This document shows, piece after piece, positions 25,567 to 35,108 of a stretch of DNA of 64,000 nt. Both the position numbers and the translations under genes were made by a program. Position 1 is the stretch's first letter. Every line of letters starts with the position of its first letter. Location of the stretch: positions 1 through 64,000 of the forward strand of contig QWHC01000002.1 in assembly GCA_021404685.1 (NCBI GenBank). Reading direction: 5' to 3'. The notes under the pieces were generated by a model. That model worked only from the letters and a program-made list of their open reading frames with translations, was not told the origin of the DNA and made no database searches. The DNA comes from Chloroflexi bacterium CFX4. Lineage in GTDB: Bacteria; Chloroflexota; Anaerolineae; Aggregatilineales; UBA2796.

Positions 25567-26367
25567 GTGTCTGTTCCGCCGCTGATCACGAGTACGCAGA
25601 ATCCGCGTGTGAAGCTGGTGCGCGCCTTACAAGCGCACAGCAAAGCACGCCGCACCGAAGGACGTCTCGTCCTTGAAGGTGTGCGCTTGCTCTCGGATGC
25701 GCTGGCGGCTGGCGCACAGCCCGACTTTACCCTCTATACCGAGACGTTTGCCCAAAGCCCAACCGCCGCAGACCTCCTTGCGCGTTTGCGCGCCTTGCAC
25801 GTGCCTTGTTTGCCCATCGCGCCAGAGGTGATGGCGCACGCCGCCGAAACGCAGACTCCACAAGGCATCCTTGCCGTCCTACCGCTGCCTGCGCTGCCTT
25901 TTCCAAGCCACCCAACCTTACTGCTCGCCCTGGACGGCGTTGCCGATGCGGGCAATCTTGGCACGCTGCTACGCAGTGCCGCCGCCGTTGGTGTGGATGG
26001 CGTGCTGCTGCTGCCCAACTGCGTTGATCCATTTAACCCGAAGGCGCTGCGCGCAGGCATGGGCGCCCATTTCCGCGTGCCGCTTCACAGCAGCACATGG
26101 CAGCAGGTTGGGCAAGCTTTCCCTAACTTGCCCTTCTACCTTGCGGCGGCGGATGGCAGTTCGCCCTACTACGCCGTAGATTGGCGGCAGCCTGCCGCGC
26201 TGATCATTGGTGGTGAGGCACACGGCGCAACACCTGCCGCACACCAACACGCCACACAGCGAGTCGCTATCCCAATGGCAAACAATTTTGAGTCGCTAAA
26301 TGCCGCTGCCGCCGCTGCGGTAATCCTCTTTGAGGCGCGCCGCCAACGTGCGCTATACTCTGCCTAA
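25567..26367 (+). CDS. TrmH/SpoU family RNA 2'-O-methyltransferase
   Basis: A 266-residue SPOUT enzyme. The N-terminal part (ITSTQNPRVKLVRALQ) is the substrate-binding domain common to the family. The knotted SAM domain has motif 1 (VADAGNLGTLLRSAAAVG), motif 2 (LIIGGEAHG) and motif 3 (IPMANNFESLNAAAAAAVILFE). It probably methylates a ribose in rRNA. The start is GTG at 25567, 30 bases after rplT. Confidence 0.88.
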   Translation: MSVPPLITSTQNPRVKLVRALQAHSKARRTEGRLVLEGVRLLSDALAAGAQPDFTLYTETFAQSPTAADLLARLRALHVPCLPIAPEVMAHAAETQTPQGILAVLPLPALPFPSHPTLLLALDGVADAGNLGTLLRSAAAVGVDGVLLLPNCVDPFNPKALRAGMGAHFRVPLHSSTWQQVGQAFPNLPFYLAAADGSSPYYAVDWRQPAALIIGGEAHGATPAAHQHATQRVAIPMANNFESLNAAAAAAVILFEARRQRALYSA

Positions 26368-26399
26368 ACGCTTGCCCACATACTCGGAGAAAACACCGC

Positions 26400-27599
26400 A
26401 TGGAAATCCGCGCCATCACCTATTTTTGCACCCTGAACACACCTGAAACAACGCTGCCGCGTGTAGGCGCCTTCCTTGCCGAAGCTGACCGTGCTTTTCA
26501 AGCAGCGGATGTGCGCGTGCAGTCACGCCGCGTTGCTGGTGGCGCGCTCAATACGCTTGGCGTCACCCCTGCCGATTTGCCGTTGTTTGCCGCACGCTTG
26601 CGCCAAAGCTGCGATGCAGTAGGCATCCGCTATGCGGCGCTTGGCGTGCTTTCGGCTGGCGATGATCCTGCTTACCTGAGCGCTCTGGTGGATGTTTTCG
26701 GCGGGCAGGGTATTTTTGCCAGCGCAGAGATCGCCAGCTACGCGCACGGCATTAATCTGGCATGGCTGGGCGAGGTGGCAGCGGCAAAGGTACGCTTCAG
26801 CCGCCTAGCGCCTGACGGCGGAACAAACCTTTACTTCTGCGGCAGTGCCAATGTGCCAAGCGGCACACCCTTCTTCCCGGCTGCCTATCACGATGGTGGC
26901 GCAGAGCGTTTTGCACTCGCCATCGAGGCTGCCGATTTGGCTTATATGGCTTTTCGCGGCGCGGGGACGCCTGATCAGGCGCGGCGACGCTTGATCGCGT
27001 TTGTGGAGCGTGCAGCGGCGCAGCTTGTGCCAATCGCAGAACAACTTGCCGCCGCGCATGGCGTCGCCTTTGGCGGGCTGGATTTCTCGTTTGCACCTTA
27101 TCCGGGCGAGCAGAGCAGCCTTGCCGCTGCGATGGAGCATCTCGGTGTGCAGGTGGGCGGTGCAGGCGCGTTGGCAGCCGCGGCGCTCATCATGAACGCG
27201 GTTGAGGCGGCAGATTTTCCGCGCTGTGGTTTCAGCGGCTTGATGTTGCCCGTTCTGGAAGATACACGGCTGGGTGAGCGTGCAGCGGAAGGTGCGCTCA
27301 GCGTGAACGATCTGCTGCTCTACAGCGCGGTGTGCGGCACGGGCTTAGATTGCATCCCGTTAGCGGGCGATGTGCCAACCGAGACGTTAGCCGCCATTTT
27401 GCTGGATGTGGCAAGCCTTGCGCTGCGCCTTGATAAGCCGCTCACGGCGCGCCTGATGCCGCTGCCCAATAAGCAAGTGGGCGATCCAACGGACTTCACC
27501 TTTGAATATTTTGTGCCTTCCCGCGTGATGGCAGTGCGCGGCAGCCTGGCAAGCGGCGCGTTCGGCAGCGGCAACACCTTCACTGTGCAGCCGCGCTAA
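26400..27599 (+). CDS. DUF711 (UPF0210) family protein
   Basis: A 399-residue protein. The marks of DUF711 are the N-terminal IRAITYFCTL, the central FSFAPYPGEQSSLAAAMEHLG (cut here to FSFAPYPGEQSS) and CGTGLDCIPLAGDV near 310. The family is related in fold to glycyl-radical-type folds, but its reaction is unknown. It ends convergent to cdsA with a 4-base stop overlap (CTAA). Confidence 0.82.
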   Translation: MEIRAITYFCTLNTPETTLPRVGAFLAEADRAFQAADVRVQSRRVAGGALNTLGVTPADLPLFAARLRQSCDAVGIRYAALGVLSAGDDPAYLSALVDVFGGQGIFASAEIASYAHGINLAWLGEVAAAKVRFSRLAPDGGTNLYFCGSANVPSGTPFFPAAYHDGGAERFALAIEAADLAYMAFRGAGTPDQARRRLIAFVERAAAQLVPIAEQLAAAHGVAFGGLDFSFAPYPGEQSSLAAAMEHLGVQVGGAGALAAAALIMNAVEAADFPRCGFSGLMLPVLEDTRLGERAAEGALSVNDLLLYSAVCGTGLDCIPLAGDVPTETLAAILLDVASLALRLDKPLTARLMPLPNKQVGDPTDFTFEYFVPSRVMAVRGSLASGAFGSGNTFTVQPR

Positions 27600-28402
27600 A
27601 AAATGCCCAGCACAATCCACAGAATGTAGTAATAGCCGATCACGCCGCCGATCAGCAGCGTATCGAAGCGGTCAAGCGCGCCGCCGTGACCCGGCAGGAT
27701 GCCGCTAAAATCCTTGATCTGGGCAGTGCGCTTGAAAGCGGACATGCCCAGATCACCGAGCGGCGAAAACACACCGACCAAGGCGCCGATGATCACGCCA
27801 TCGGCAAGGCGCACAGTCGGCGCAAAGAGCAGCGCCAAAAGCGCACCGCTGACCACGGCGAACAGCACGCCGCCAAAGTAGCCTTCCCACGTCTTGTTCG
27901 GCGAAAGGCTTGGCGCAAGTTTGTGTTTACCGAGCAAGCTGCCCACAAAATAAGCGCCAACATCGCCAATGCCAATGCTGACCACTACCAAAGTGACCCA
28001 TTGTTCGCCGTTTTCCAATTGGCGCAGCGCCAGCAAGTGCATTCCCAAGCCGCCGATGTACAAGGCAGCCGCCACATTCAGGCTGAAGCGCAACGCAGCA
28101 TTGCCATCCGCGCCGTAGCGGAAGACCATCACCACCAAGTTGAGCAGCAGCAGCAGGCTGAGCAATGGCAAGAGCAAGTGTGTGAGCCGAAAAACCTGTA
28201 GGCTGAGCAGTGCTAAAATGCCGCTGATCACCAACGGTGCGTTCAGGCGAACCTCACCGCGTAAGGTGTGCGCTGCAAATTCACCGCCGCAGATGGCAAG
28301 CGCAAGCATCAGCGCGGCTGTGTAAAGCGTGCCACCAAGCCACATCAGCCCAATGGCAATCGGGACGAAAACAGCGGCACTCAAAAGCCGTGTGCGAAGC
28401 AT
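27596..28402 (-). CDS. cdsA: Phosphatidate cytidylyltransferase
   Basis: A 268-residue membrane enzyme that makes CDP-diacylglycerol from phosphatidate and CTP. About eight membrane helices are visible. The signature near the C-terminus includes SPNKTWEGYFGG, GDLGMSAFKR and KDFSGILPGHGGALDRFD. It begins 3 bases after uppS ends, in the common frr-uppS-cdsA order. Confidence 0.95.
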   Translation of the reverse strand: MLRTRLLSAAVFVPIAIGLMWLGGTLYTAALMLALAICGGEFAAHTLRGEVRLNAPLVISGILALLSLQVFRLTHLLLPLLSLLLLLNLVVMVFRYGADGNAALRFSLNVAAALYIGGLGMHLLALRQLENGEQWVTLVVVSIGIGDVGAYFVGSLLGKHKLAPSLSPNKTWEGYFGGVLFAVVSGALLALLFAPTVRLADGVIIGALVGVFSPLGDLGMSAFKRTAQIKDFSGILPGHGGALDRFDTLLIGGVIGYYYILWIVLGIF

Positions 28403-28405
28403 TGT

Positions 28406-29128
28406 TTACGGATTCACCACCAGCCCAAAACGCCGTTCACGTTTGTTAAAGTGCAGAATGGCTTGGAGCAGTTCTGCTTTGTCAAAATCGGGCCAAAACT
28501 TGGGTGTGGTGTAGTATTCCGCATAGACGCTCTGCCAGACGAGGAAGTTGCTAATCCGCATTTCGCCGCCCGTCCGCACGATCAGATCAGGGTCAGGCAC
28601 GCCGGCGGTATCCAGATAAAAGTCGAAAAGCACCTCATCAATCTGATCAGGAGGAATGCCATCTTGCACAATGCGGCGCATGGCACGGATGATCTCATCG
28701 CGTCCGCCATAGTTGAAGGCAAGGTTTAGCGTCAACTGATCGTTGTTGCGCGTCTTTTCGATGGCATTTCGCACTTTGGCTTGCAGTTCGGGCGAAAGCC
28801 CTTCAAGGTTGCCGATGTGCCGCAGTTGCACACCGTTCGCGTTGAGCGTATCAAATTCGCGGTCAATCACGGTGCGAAGGATGTTCAGCAAGCCGCGCAC
28901 CTCATCAGCTGGTCTGCCCCAGTTTTCGGTGGAGAACGCATAAACCGTCAGGACACGAATGCCAAACTCGGCGCTAGCGCGCAAAATGCGGCGCAAGTTT
29001 TCCACACCAGCGCGATGCCCGGCATGGCGCGGTAAGCCGCGAGCCTTTGCCCAGCGTCCGTTGCCATCCATGATGATGGCGACATGGTATGGAATGCGCT
29101 CCGGCAAAGGCAGCGGACTCTCGCTCAT
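28406..29128 (-). CDS. uppS: Isoprenyl transferase (undecaprenyl diphosphate synthase type)
   Basis: A 240-residue cis-prenyltransferase that builds the lipid carrier for cell wall and glycan synthesis. Motif I, IIMDGNGRWAKARGLPRHAGH, starts near residue 17 (seen as MDGNGRWAK); later motifs are LTVYAFSTENW and VRTGGEMRISNFLVWQ with the typical RxGGExRxSNF. It lies between frr and cdsA. Confidence 0.95.
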   Translation of the reverse strand: MSESPLPLPERIPYHVAIIMDGNGRWAKARGLPRHAGHRAGVENLRRILRASAEFGIRVLTVYAFSTENWGRPADEVRGLLNILRTVIDREFDTLNANGVQLRHIGNLEGLSPELQAKVRNAIEKTRNNDQLTLNLAFNYGGRDEIIRAMRRIVQDGIPPDQIDEVLFDFYLDTAGVPDPDLIVRTGGEMRISNFLVWQSVYAEYYTTPKFWPDFDKAELLQAILHFNKRERRFGLVVNP

Positions 29129-29194
29129 AAGGCAGCCTTACCTACTTCTGTATGCATCTGCGTAGCGAATGGCGCGGGATCGGCATGGCAGCCT

Positions 29195-29752
29195 TCAGAC
29201 TGCCATGATCTCTTGTTCTTTACGCTTGCCGATCTCGTCAATCTGACCAACATAGCGGTCCGTCAGCTTTTGGACGCTCTCTTGTCCGCCATGCGATTCA
29301 TCTTGCGAGATGAGGCTTTCTTTCTCATATTCGCGCAGTTCTTCAATGGCATGGCGGCGGACGTTCCGCACGGCAACACGCGCTTCTTCAAGGCGATGAT
29401 GCACCACCTTCACCAATTCCTTGCGGCGTTCGGTGGTCAGCGGCGGCAGCGGCAGGCGAATAATTGTGCCGTCGTTGGATGGATTTAAGCCGAGTTCGCT
29501 TGTGCGGATTGCCTTCTCAATGTCCTTGATGGTGCTTTTATCGAACGGCTTGATGACGATGAGCAGCGCTTCCGGCACGCTGATATTCGCCATTTGGTAG
29601 AGTGGCGTTGGCGTGCCGTAGTATTCCACCTGAAGTTTTTCGACAAGGGCAGGACTGGCGCGCCCGGTGCGGATGCCATTCAGGTCTTCCTCAAGGGCAA
29701 CGATAGCACTTTTCATCCGCCCTTCGGCATCTTTCAGAATATCGTTGATCAT
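29195..29752 (-). CDS. frr: Ribosome recycling factor
   Basis: A 185-residue factor that, with EF-G, splits ribosomes after termination. Family marks are [23 protein letters not shown] (here ratified by IRTGRASP), the proline-rich [15 protein letters not shown] and the C-terminal helix. pyrH, often found upstream, is not here. It is divergent from the exported hydrolase gene. Confidence 0.95.
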   Translation of the reverse strand: MINDILKDAEGRMKSAIVALEEDLNGIRTGRASPALVEKLQVEYYGTPTPLYQMANISVPEALLIVIKPFDKSTIKDIEKAIRTSELGLNPSNDGTIIRLPLPPLTTERRKELVKVVHHRLEEARVAVRNVRRHAIEELREYEKESLISQDESHGGQESVQKLTDRYVGQIDEIGKRKEQEIMAV

Positions 29753-29882
29753 GGCAGGTCAGTTCCTATCATAGTTGTTTAAGTAATGCCACGTCTTAGG
29801 CAGTGTGCATAGATTGTGGCGCAACACAGATAGGTTGTCAATCCGTCGCCAACGGTGGGTGCTGTTCAGCGCCACCATCTTA

Positions 29883-29891
29883 TGCTATAGT
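29883..29891 (+). promoter_or_regulatory. Extended -10 promoter of the exported hydrolase
   Basis: TGCTATAGT at 29883-29891 is a -10 hexamer with a TGn extension. The gene starts 34 bases later behind AAAGGAG. Confidence 0.5.
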
Positions 29892-29925
29892 GAGGTGTGC
29901 CACTTCTTAAAAAGGAGTTTCTTTG

Positions 29926-31419
29926 ATGCGCTTCCTTCGCCTCACCATCCTGATCCTTGTGTTCGCCCTCGCTTTTCCTGCTGCCCTGAGTTCACAGGCG
30001 CAAGAATCACCCATTGAAGATGCCGAATGTCTGTTTGAAGTGCCTGAAGGCATCACGGCGGAATGTGGCTACCTGTCTGTGCCAGAAAGCCGCAGTGGGC
30101 GCAGCAATGCAACCATTCGCCTCTACTTTGCGCGGATTGCCAGCACGGGCGATGATCCCTCCTCCTATCCCGTCATCTACCTGAGCGGCGGTCCCGGCGG
30201 GAATGGCGTCGAATTCCCTGACTGGGCAGGTGTCATCCTCGCCTATACGGACTTGATCCTGCTTGATCAGCGCGGCACTGGCTATTCGGAGCCTTCCCTG
30301 AACTGCATTGAGCTGGAACTAGGCGATAAAGACGAGTTAGAGGCAACGCAGGCGTGCCGTGACCGCTTGGCAAGCGAAGGCATTGATCTGGCTGCCTACA
30401 ACACCGTCGAAAACGCTGCCGATCTGGACGATCTGCGCGTTGCGCTCGGCATTGAACAATGGACGCTCTACGGCATTTCTTACGGCACGCGCCTTGCCCT
30501 TGAAGCGCTGCGCCAAACGCCTGAAGCGCTGCGGAGTGTGGTGATTGATGCCGTTTATCCGCCCAATGTGTTCGCCTATGAGGAACAGGGTCCGAACACG
30601 GTGAAACAGTTCAAGGTGTTGTTTGATGGCTGCGCCAAAGATGCTGCCTGTAACGCCGCCTTTCCAAACCTAGAGCAGGCTTTCTATACACTAGTTGCCG
30701 AATTAGATGCCGAGCCTGCCGAATACACGGTGACCGATCCTGAATCGGGCGAGGACATTGAGAATACGCTGGACGGCGGTCAGTTGGTGGATATTCTCTT
30801 TCAGGCGATGTACGATACCGAACGGATTCCCAGCTTGCCAAAGGCGCTCTGGCTGGCGATCAATGGTGATTATGCAGAGGCTGTGGCGCTCATCACCGGC
30901 GGTGATGAAGAAGATGAGGACGAAGGCAACAATCGCCGCCAGCGCCGCGCTGACGACGTGGAAGAAGACCTTAGCGATAGCGAAGGCATGAATCTTTCGG
31001 TGGATTGCGCTGAAGAAGGCGCGTTTATCAATATGGAGCGCGTGACGGCAGCCTTGCGCGGCGCGCCGGAGGCAATTGTTGGCAAGCTGATCAGCGATGT
31101 TGAGCGCATTACGGAGCAGTGCAAAATCTGGAATGTGCCTGCGCTGCCTGCTTCTTTCAAAGAGGCAGTCCGTTCTGGCGTACCGGTGCTGGTGCTGAAC
31201 GGTGAGTATGACCCGATCACGCCGCCTGCATGGGGCGATCTGGCAGCCGAGACGCTCAGCAGCGGCTACAGCTTCACCTTCCCCGGCGTTGGGCATGGCG
31301 CTGCCGCCACCAGCCCTTGCGCGGATAGCATCATTGCCGCCTTCCTAGACGATCCTGACAGCGAACCTGATGGCGCCTGCATTGCAGACCTTGCACCGCC
31401 GCGCTTCGTGACGGATTAA
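29926..31419 (+). CDS. Exported alpha/beta hydrolase, tripeptidyl aminopeptidase-like
   Basis: A 497-residue protein with a signal peptide (1-24, ending SSQAQ). The nucleophile elbow is GISYG in LYGISYGTRLALEAL; the oxyanion region is YLSGGPGGNG. The acid and His lie in VLNGEYDPITP and GVGHGAAATSPC, in a TAP-like C-terminal domain. An acidic insertion rich in Asp/Glu (about 325-350) interrupts the lid. It probably removes N-terminal residues from peptides outside the cytoplasm. Confidence 0.85.
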   Translation: MRFLRLTILILVFALAFPAALSSQAQESPIEDAECLFEVPEGITAECGYLSVPESRSGRSNATIRLYFARIASTGDDPSSYPVIYLSGGPGGNGVEFPDWAGVILAYTDLILLDQRGTGYSEPSLNCIELELGDKDELEATQACRDRLASEGIDLAAYNTVENAADLDDLRVALGIEQWTLYGISYGTRLALEALRQTPEALRSVVIDAVYPPNVFAYEEQGPNTVKQFKVLFDGCAKDAACNAAFPNLEQAFYTLVAELDAEPAEYTVTDPESGEDIENTLDGGQLVDILFQAMYDTERIPSLPKALWLAINGDYAEAVALITGGDEEDEDEGNNRRQRRADDVEEDLSDSEGMNLSVDCAEEGAFINMERVTAALRGAPEAIVGKLISDVERITEQCKIWNVPALPASFKEAVRSGVPVLVLNGEYDPITPPAWGDLAAETLSSGYSFTFPGVGHGAAATSPCADSIIAAFLDDPDSEPDGACIADLAPPRFVTD

Positions 31420-31440
31420 CTGCCCTTCAGGCAAAATTTG

Positions 31441-31471
31441 GCACAGGGCGCGCCTAAAACGCGCCTTGTGC
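31441..31471 (+). terminator. Hairpin terminator after the exported hydrolase
   Basis: A 12-bp stem with one G-U pair and a 7-base loop begins 21 bases after the stop. Only a short T stretch follows, so efficiency is uncertain. Confidence 0.6.
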
Positions 31472-31503
31472 ATTTCACACAAGCCCATGTTAAGAAATGG
31501 CTG

Positions 31504-31533
31504 TTGACGATTGCTCCCTTTCCGTGTTACGCT
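31504..31533 (+). promoter_or_regulatory. Promoter of the aromatic leader
   Basis: TTGACG at 31504-31509 and TACGCT at 31528-31533 with 18 bases between. Transcription would start near 31540, just upstream of the leader peptide. The -10 is weak. Confidence 0.5.
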
Positions 31534-31583
31534 CTTTCGTGTTCAGTGTGAAGGCAATCTAAAAGCTGAAGGCATTTTGTTTC

Positions 31584-31706
31584 ATGCAACCGTTCGCGTG
31601 CAGCCAACTTCATAAACAACCGGCTTGTGTTGGTTATTTTGGCTATTGGTTTGGCTACTTTACGGGCAATACACCTGTAGAGCGGCTCGTGCCTGCACGC
31701 GGATAG
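31584..31706 (+). CDS. Aromatic leader peptide (40 residues)
   Basis: ATG at 31584 follows GAAGG by 11 bases. The frame encodes 40 residues with the run GYFGYWFGYF; codons 18-26 (31635-31661) hold three Tyr, three Phe and one Trp in nine. It ends with TAG at 31704, 25 bases before the stem of an intrinsic terminator. The next genes are chorismate mutase and DAHP synthase. This is the layout of a ribosome-controlled attenuator: a shortage of charged aromatic tRNA stalls the ribosome and lets the genes be read. The peptide itself probably has no other role. Confidence 0.82.
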   Translation: MQPFACSQLHKQPACVGYFGYWFGYFTGNTPVERLVPARG

Positions 31707-31731
31707 CCTGAACCCAACAAAGGCAAATCCC

Positions 31732-31765
31732 AAAGGCGCTGAGTGTTACGCTCAGCGCCTTTTTT
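31732..31765 (+). terminator. Attenuator terminator before aroH-aroF
   Basis: A stem of 14 pairs with one wobble and a TTA loop (5' arm 31732-31745, 3' arm 31749-31762) followed by T up to 31765. It lies between the leader peptide and the chorismate mutase gene, so it must be read through for expression. GTGCCT at 31689-31694 can pair with AGGCGC in the 5' arm and might be part of the antiterminator; I could not fold the RNA. Confidence 0.85.
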
Positions 31766-31829
31766 GTGTTGTGGGCAAAGTGCTTGCACTGATCGCAATG
31801 GTTTGGAGAATGAGGGAAAGGAAACTGAC

Positions 31830-32276
31830 GTGAACGACAGCCAACCTGCTTGGCAGCCGCCAGTGTGTCGAGGGATACGCGGCGCAACAACTGCCGAAGC
31901 AAACACCGCCGAAGCCATTCTAAGCGCAACCCGCGAATTGCTGATCGAGCTTATTCAACGCAACGGCGTGCGCCAAGAAGATGTTGCCAGCGTACTCTTT
32001 ACCACTACGCCCGACCTCACCGCCGAATACCCGGCAGTGGCGGCGCGGCAGCTCGGTTGGCACGACGCCGCCTTGATGTGTATGCAAGAACTAAACATCC
32101 CAAGCGGACTACGCCAGTGCATCCGCATCCTAATTCACTGGAACACCACCCGCAGCCTCACCGAAATTCAGCATGTCTATATCCGTGGTGCAGTCAGTTT
32201 GCGCCCAGAGCGCAGCATTGAACTGCCCGAAGCCATCAAACAAATCCAAGTACAGCCGAGCCAGCAGGAGTCGTAA
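31830..32276 (+). CDS. aroH: Chorismate mutase, AroH type
   Basis: A 148-residue enzyme that turns chorismate into prephenate for Phe and Tyr. It is like the trimeric Bacillus AroH: CRGIRGATTAEANT, LFTTTPDLTAEYPAVAAR, CMQELNIPSGLRQCIR and HVYIRGAVSLRPE. Arg of RGIRGATT and the CMQE segment belong to the active site. The GTG start at 31830 lies behind AAAGGA. DAHP synthase follows after 3 bases. Confidence 0.92.
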   Translation: MNDSQPAWQPPVCRGIRGATTAEANTAEAILSATRELLIELIQRNGVRQEDVASVLFTTTPDLTAEYPAVAARQLGWHDAALMCMQELNIPSGLRQCIRILIHWNTTRSLTEIQHVYIRGAVSLRPERSIELPEAIKQIQVQPSQQES

Positions 32277-32279
32277 ACC

Positions 32280-33296
32280 ATGATCATCATTATGCAAGTG
32301 GGCGCCACCGCCGCCGAAACATCCGCCGTCATTGCGCGTGTCAAAGAGATGGGCTTTCAGGCGCACCTGAGCGAAGGCGAAGAACGTGCCATCATCGGCG
32401 TGATTGGCGAAGACCGTAAAGTAGATGACCCGGAGCAATTCACCCTGATGCAAGGAGTTGAGCGCGTGATGCGTGTATCCCATCCCTATAAGTTGGCAAG
32501 CCGTGAATTCCACCCGCAAGATACGCTTGTGGCGCTCAACGGCTCGAAAGTTGGTGGTAACAAAGTAGTGTTGATCGCCGGCCCTTGCTCTGTGGAAAGC
32601 CGTGAGCAAATCCTAGAGATCGCCCACGCCGTGAAGGAAGCCGGCGCTACGGCGCTGCGCGGCGGCGCCTTCAAGCCGCGCACCTCGCCCTATGCCTTCC
32701 AAGGGCTGGGCGAAAAAGGCTTGGAACTGCTGGCAGAGGCACGCGCCCAAACCGGGTTGCCAATCGTGACTGAAGTGATGGAGCCGGGCTTGGTGCCGTT
32801 GGTTGCCCGCTATGCCGATGTGCTGCAAATTGGTGCGCGCAATATGCAGAACTATGCGCTGCTGCACGCGGCAGGCGCCTCACAGCACACGGTGCTGCTC
32901 AAGCGCGGCATGATGAGTACGATGGAAGAGCTGCTCATGGCGGCGGAATACATCCTCTCGCACGGCAACAACCGTGTCATCCTCTGCGAACGCGGCATCC
33001 GCACCTTCGAGACCTACACGCGCAACACCTTCGATATTAACGCGATCCCTGTCCTGAAGGCGCGCACCCACCTGCCCATCATCGCTGATCCAAGCCACGC
33101 CACCGGCAAATGGGAATTTGTTCACGCTGCCTCACGCGCTGCGGTTGCCGCCGGCGCCGATGGCTTGATTGTGGAAGTGCATAACTGCCCTGAGCAGGCG
33201 CTCTCGGACGGCGCGCAATCGCTGCGCCCGGAGAAATTCGCGCAGTTGGTGCGCGATCTGCGCCGTGTGGCTGAGGCAGTTGATCGGAGCGTCTAA
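32280..33296 (+). CDS. aroF: DAHP synthase (3-deoxy-7-phosphoheptulonate synthase), type I beta
   Basis: A 338-residue enzyme for the first step of the shikimate pathway, joining erythrose 4-phosphate and phosphoenolpyruvate. Residues 1-70 form the ferredoxin-like N-terminal domain that serves feedback control in the Thermotoga type. The TIM barrel has [24 protein letters not shown] and [10 protein letters not shown]. It shares an attenuated transcript with chorismate mutase. Confidence 0.94.
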   Translation: MIIIMQVGATAAETSAVIARVKEMGFQAHLSEGEERAIIGVIGEDRKVDDPEQFTLMQGVERVMRVSHPYKLASREFHPQDTLVALNGSKVGGNKVVLIAGPCSVESREQILEIAHAVKEAGATALRGGAFKPRTSPYAFQGLGEKGLELLAEARAQTGLPIVTEVMEPGLVPLVARYADVLQIGARNMQNYALLHAAGASQHTVLLKRGMMSTMEELLMAAEYILSHGNNRVILCERGIRTFETYTRNTFDINAIPVLKARTHLPIIADPSHATGKWEFVHAASRAAVAAGADGLIVEVHNCPEQALSDGAQSLRPEKFAQLVRDLRRVAEAVDRSV

Positions 33297-33317
33297 AGAA
33301 CGCCTCAGCATTTTTCG

Positions 33318-33356
33318 GCGCGGTGGGCAATCCTTGTGAACTGCCCGCCGCGCTTT
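33318..33356 (+). terminator. Terminator after aroF
   Basis: A 12-bp stem with one wobble (GCGCGGTGGGCA with TGCCCGCCGCGC), 12-base loop and a TTT tail, starting 22 bases after the aroF stop. Confidence 0.75.
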
Positions 33357-33409
33357 ATTCAGCCCGCTGTTTGCGCTACACTTCTAGCCATTCTGAGAAA
33401 GGACTGCCA

Positions 33410-35086
33410 ATGCGGCGTCTGTTGGTTGGGCTGTCTGTATGCAGCCTGTTGTGGGCAGGGTTGCTGAGCGTAAGCATCGCACGCGCTGCGGAGGGCTACG
33501 CTTGCCTGCGCGGCTATGGCAACCTGAACGCCGGCATTGCCTATGCCTATGTGGTTAACACGCACACTGGGCAAACTACCTATGATGAGCAGCGGCACGC
33601 GCCGCGCTACTCCGATCAATACTATTTCTATCCATCCGTGCGCTATTCGCCAGATGGGCAAAAAGCGCTCCACTGGTGGCGATCTTATGATCAGATGCCG
33701 CCGCACTTACAGCTTTCTACTCAGTTGAATGCCGCTTCCCAGACCCTCTTAACCGATTTTTCCCTGATTAGCGGTGGCGCGTTTTCGCCCGATTCGCAGC
33801 ATTTTGCCGTGATCTACCAAGTGAGGACGCCTGAGGGTGTGCAAAACTACCTGCTCCTTGGTGATTCAGATGGGCGAAATGTCCAGTCCATCAGCCTTGA
33901 GGGAAAATTTGTGAACGAATCGCCTGAACCAGCCATCGCACAGTTTGGCGAGTGGTCAGCCGATGGACAGTACCTCTGGCTTCATTTTGGCGGACGCGAA
34001 GATGTCCATATATGGGATGTGCAGCGCCAACAGCTTTCGGGAAGGCTGCCGCACGATTTTTACGGTTTCTTTGGGTGGTCACCGTTAGGGCATCTTTATG
34101 TGGCGCAAGAAAACGATGCCGTGGTTGTTCGTTCGGCGGCGGGCGACCTTGTGGCAGCCTTTCCCTCGCCGCGCCCAGCAGGCACTTGGACGGCGCATTG
34201 GTCACCCAACGGACAGGCGGTAGCCTTAGTTGAATACAAGCACGGCTTACGTGCCGTCATCACCCTAGATGGGCAAATCCACGCCATGCAAGCCTTGCAA
34301 AAGCATTACTTTGGCGCCTGGTCAGCCGATTCACAAAGGCTTGCTGTCTTTACAGAACGCAGCGATTTCACAACCACCAAAGCCTATAACTGGCAGACGC
34401 TTGAGCTGGTCAGCGGCGACTATGCACTAATTCGTGAGCGCGTGGGCATTTTCTTCATAGACCCTGCCTATCAGCCACCTAGCACAGTCCTGTTATTCAC
34501 CGTTCAGGACTCTGCCAATCGCCAACAGGCTTACCTTGCCAATGCAGACGGTGGGGCGGTGCAGGCGCTTGCCGAAATTGCCAGCGTCTTTGATGTTCGG
34601 TGGCGTTGGTCAGCCGATCGCCGCTATCTCTATCGCGCTTCAACCACTGCCTCCGAGTCGTTCAGCTTTGCCGATCTGGAGACGTGGAACATCTTCAGCG
34701 TTCAGCCGCAGCTGCCAATTGTTTCCTCTGAATGGGACGCTCAGCGCAGGCGGCTGGTGTTCCTACAGCGAGAAGATGCACACACCTACCATATGAGCGC
34801 CTTTGAAGCCGACGCAAAGCGCATAGTGGCATTGGCGCGTTTCAGCACAAACCAAGTCATCACGGGAGAGATTCACCCGAAAATTTTTGATGAGTCGGTT
34901 GCCGTGCGCGTGCGCCGCACTGAAATGCTCATCTGGACGCCTGATTTCACACAGCTTGCCCATTGGGAACTATTCCCGAATCAGCACGCTGCCCTTCGCA
35001 TTATGGATACAAGCGGCACGCTGCTGCGTGAAGTGCGCCTGCCGCCGATTGACTTTGACGGGCTGCTTTGGACGCGCTGCGCCTAA
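33410..35086 (+). CDS. Exported PD40/TolB-like beta-propeller protein
   Basis: A 558-residue protein with a signal peptide (1-23, ARAAEG at the cleavage region). At least six WD40-like PD40 repeats are visible from their cores: YSPDGQKAL, FSPDSQHFA, WSADGQYLW, WSPNGQAVA, WSADSQRLA and WSADRRYLY. This is a beta-propeller likely to bind proteins or ligands outside the cytoplasm. I cannot assign a specific role. The ATG lies behind GAAAGGA. Confidence 0.78.
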   Translation: MRRLLVGLSVCSLLWAGLLSVSIARAAEGYACLRGYGNLNAGIAYAYVVNTHTGQTTYDEQRHAPRYSDQYYFYPSVRYSPDGQKALHWWRSYDQMPPHLQLSTQLNAASQTLLTDFSLISGGAFSPDSQHFAVIYQVRTPEGVQNYLLLGDSDGRNVQSISLEGKFVNESPEPAIAQFGEWSADGQYLWLHFGGREDVHIWDVQRQQLSGRLPHDFYGFFGWSPLGHLYVAQENDAVVVRSAAGDLVAAFPSPRPAGTWTAHWSPNGQAVALVEYKHGLRAVITLDGQIHAMQALQKHYFGAWSADSQRLAVFTERSDFTTTKAYNWQTLELVSGDYALIRERVGIFFIDPAYQPPSTVLLFTVQDSANRQQAYLANADGGAVQALAEIASVFDVRWRWSADRRYLYRASTTASESFSFADLETWNIFSVQPQLPIVSSEWDAQRRRLVFLQREDAHTYHMSAFEADAKRIVALARFSTNQVITGEIHPKIFDESVAVRVRRTEMLIWTPDFTQLAHWELFPNQHAALRIMDTSGTLLREVRLPPIDFDGLLWTRCA

Positions 35087-35108
35087 AGCGCCTGCCCAAC
35101 CTTGAATT

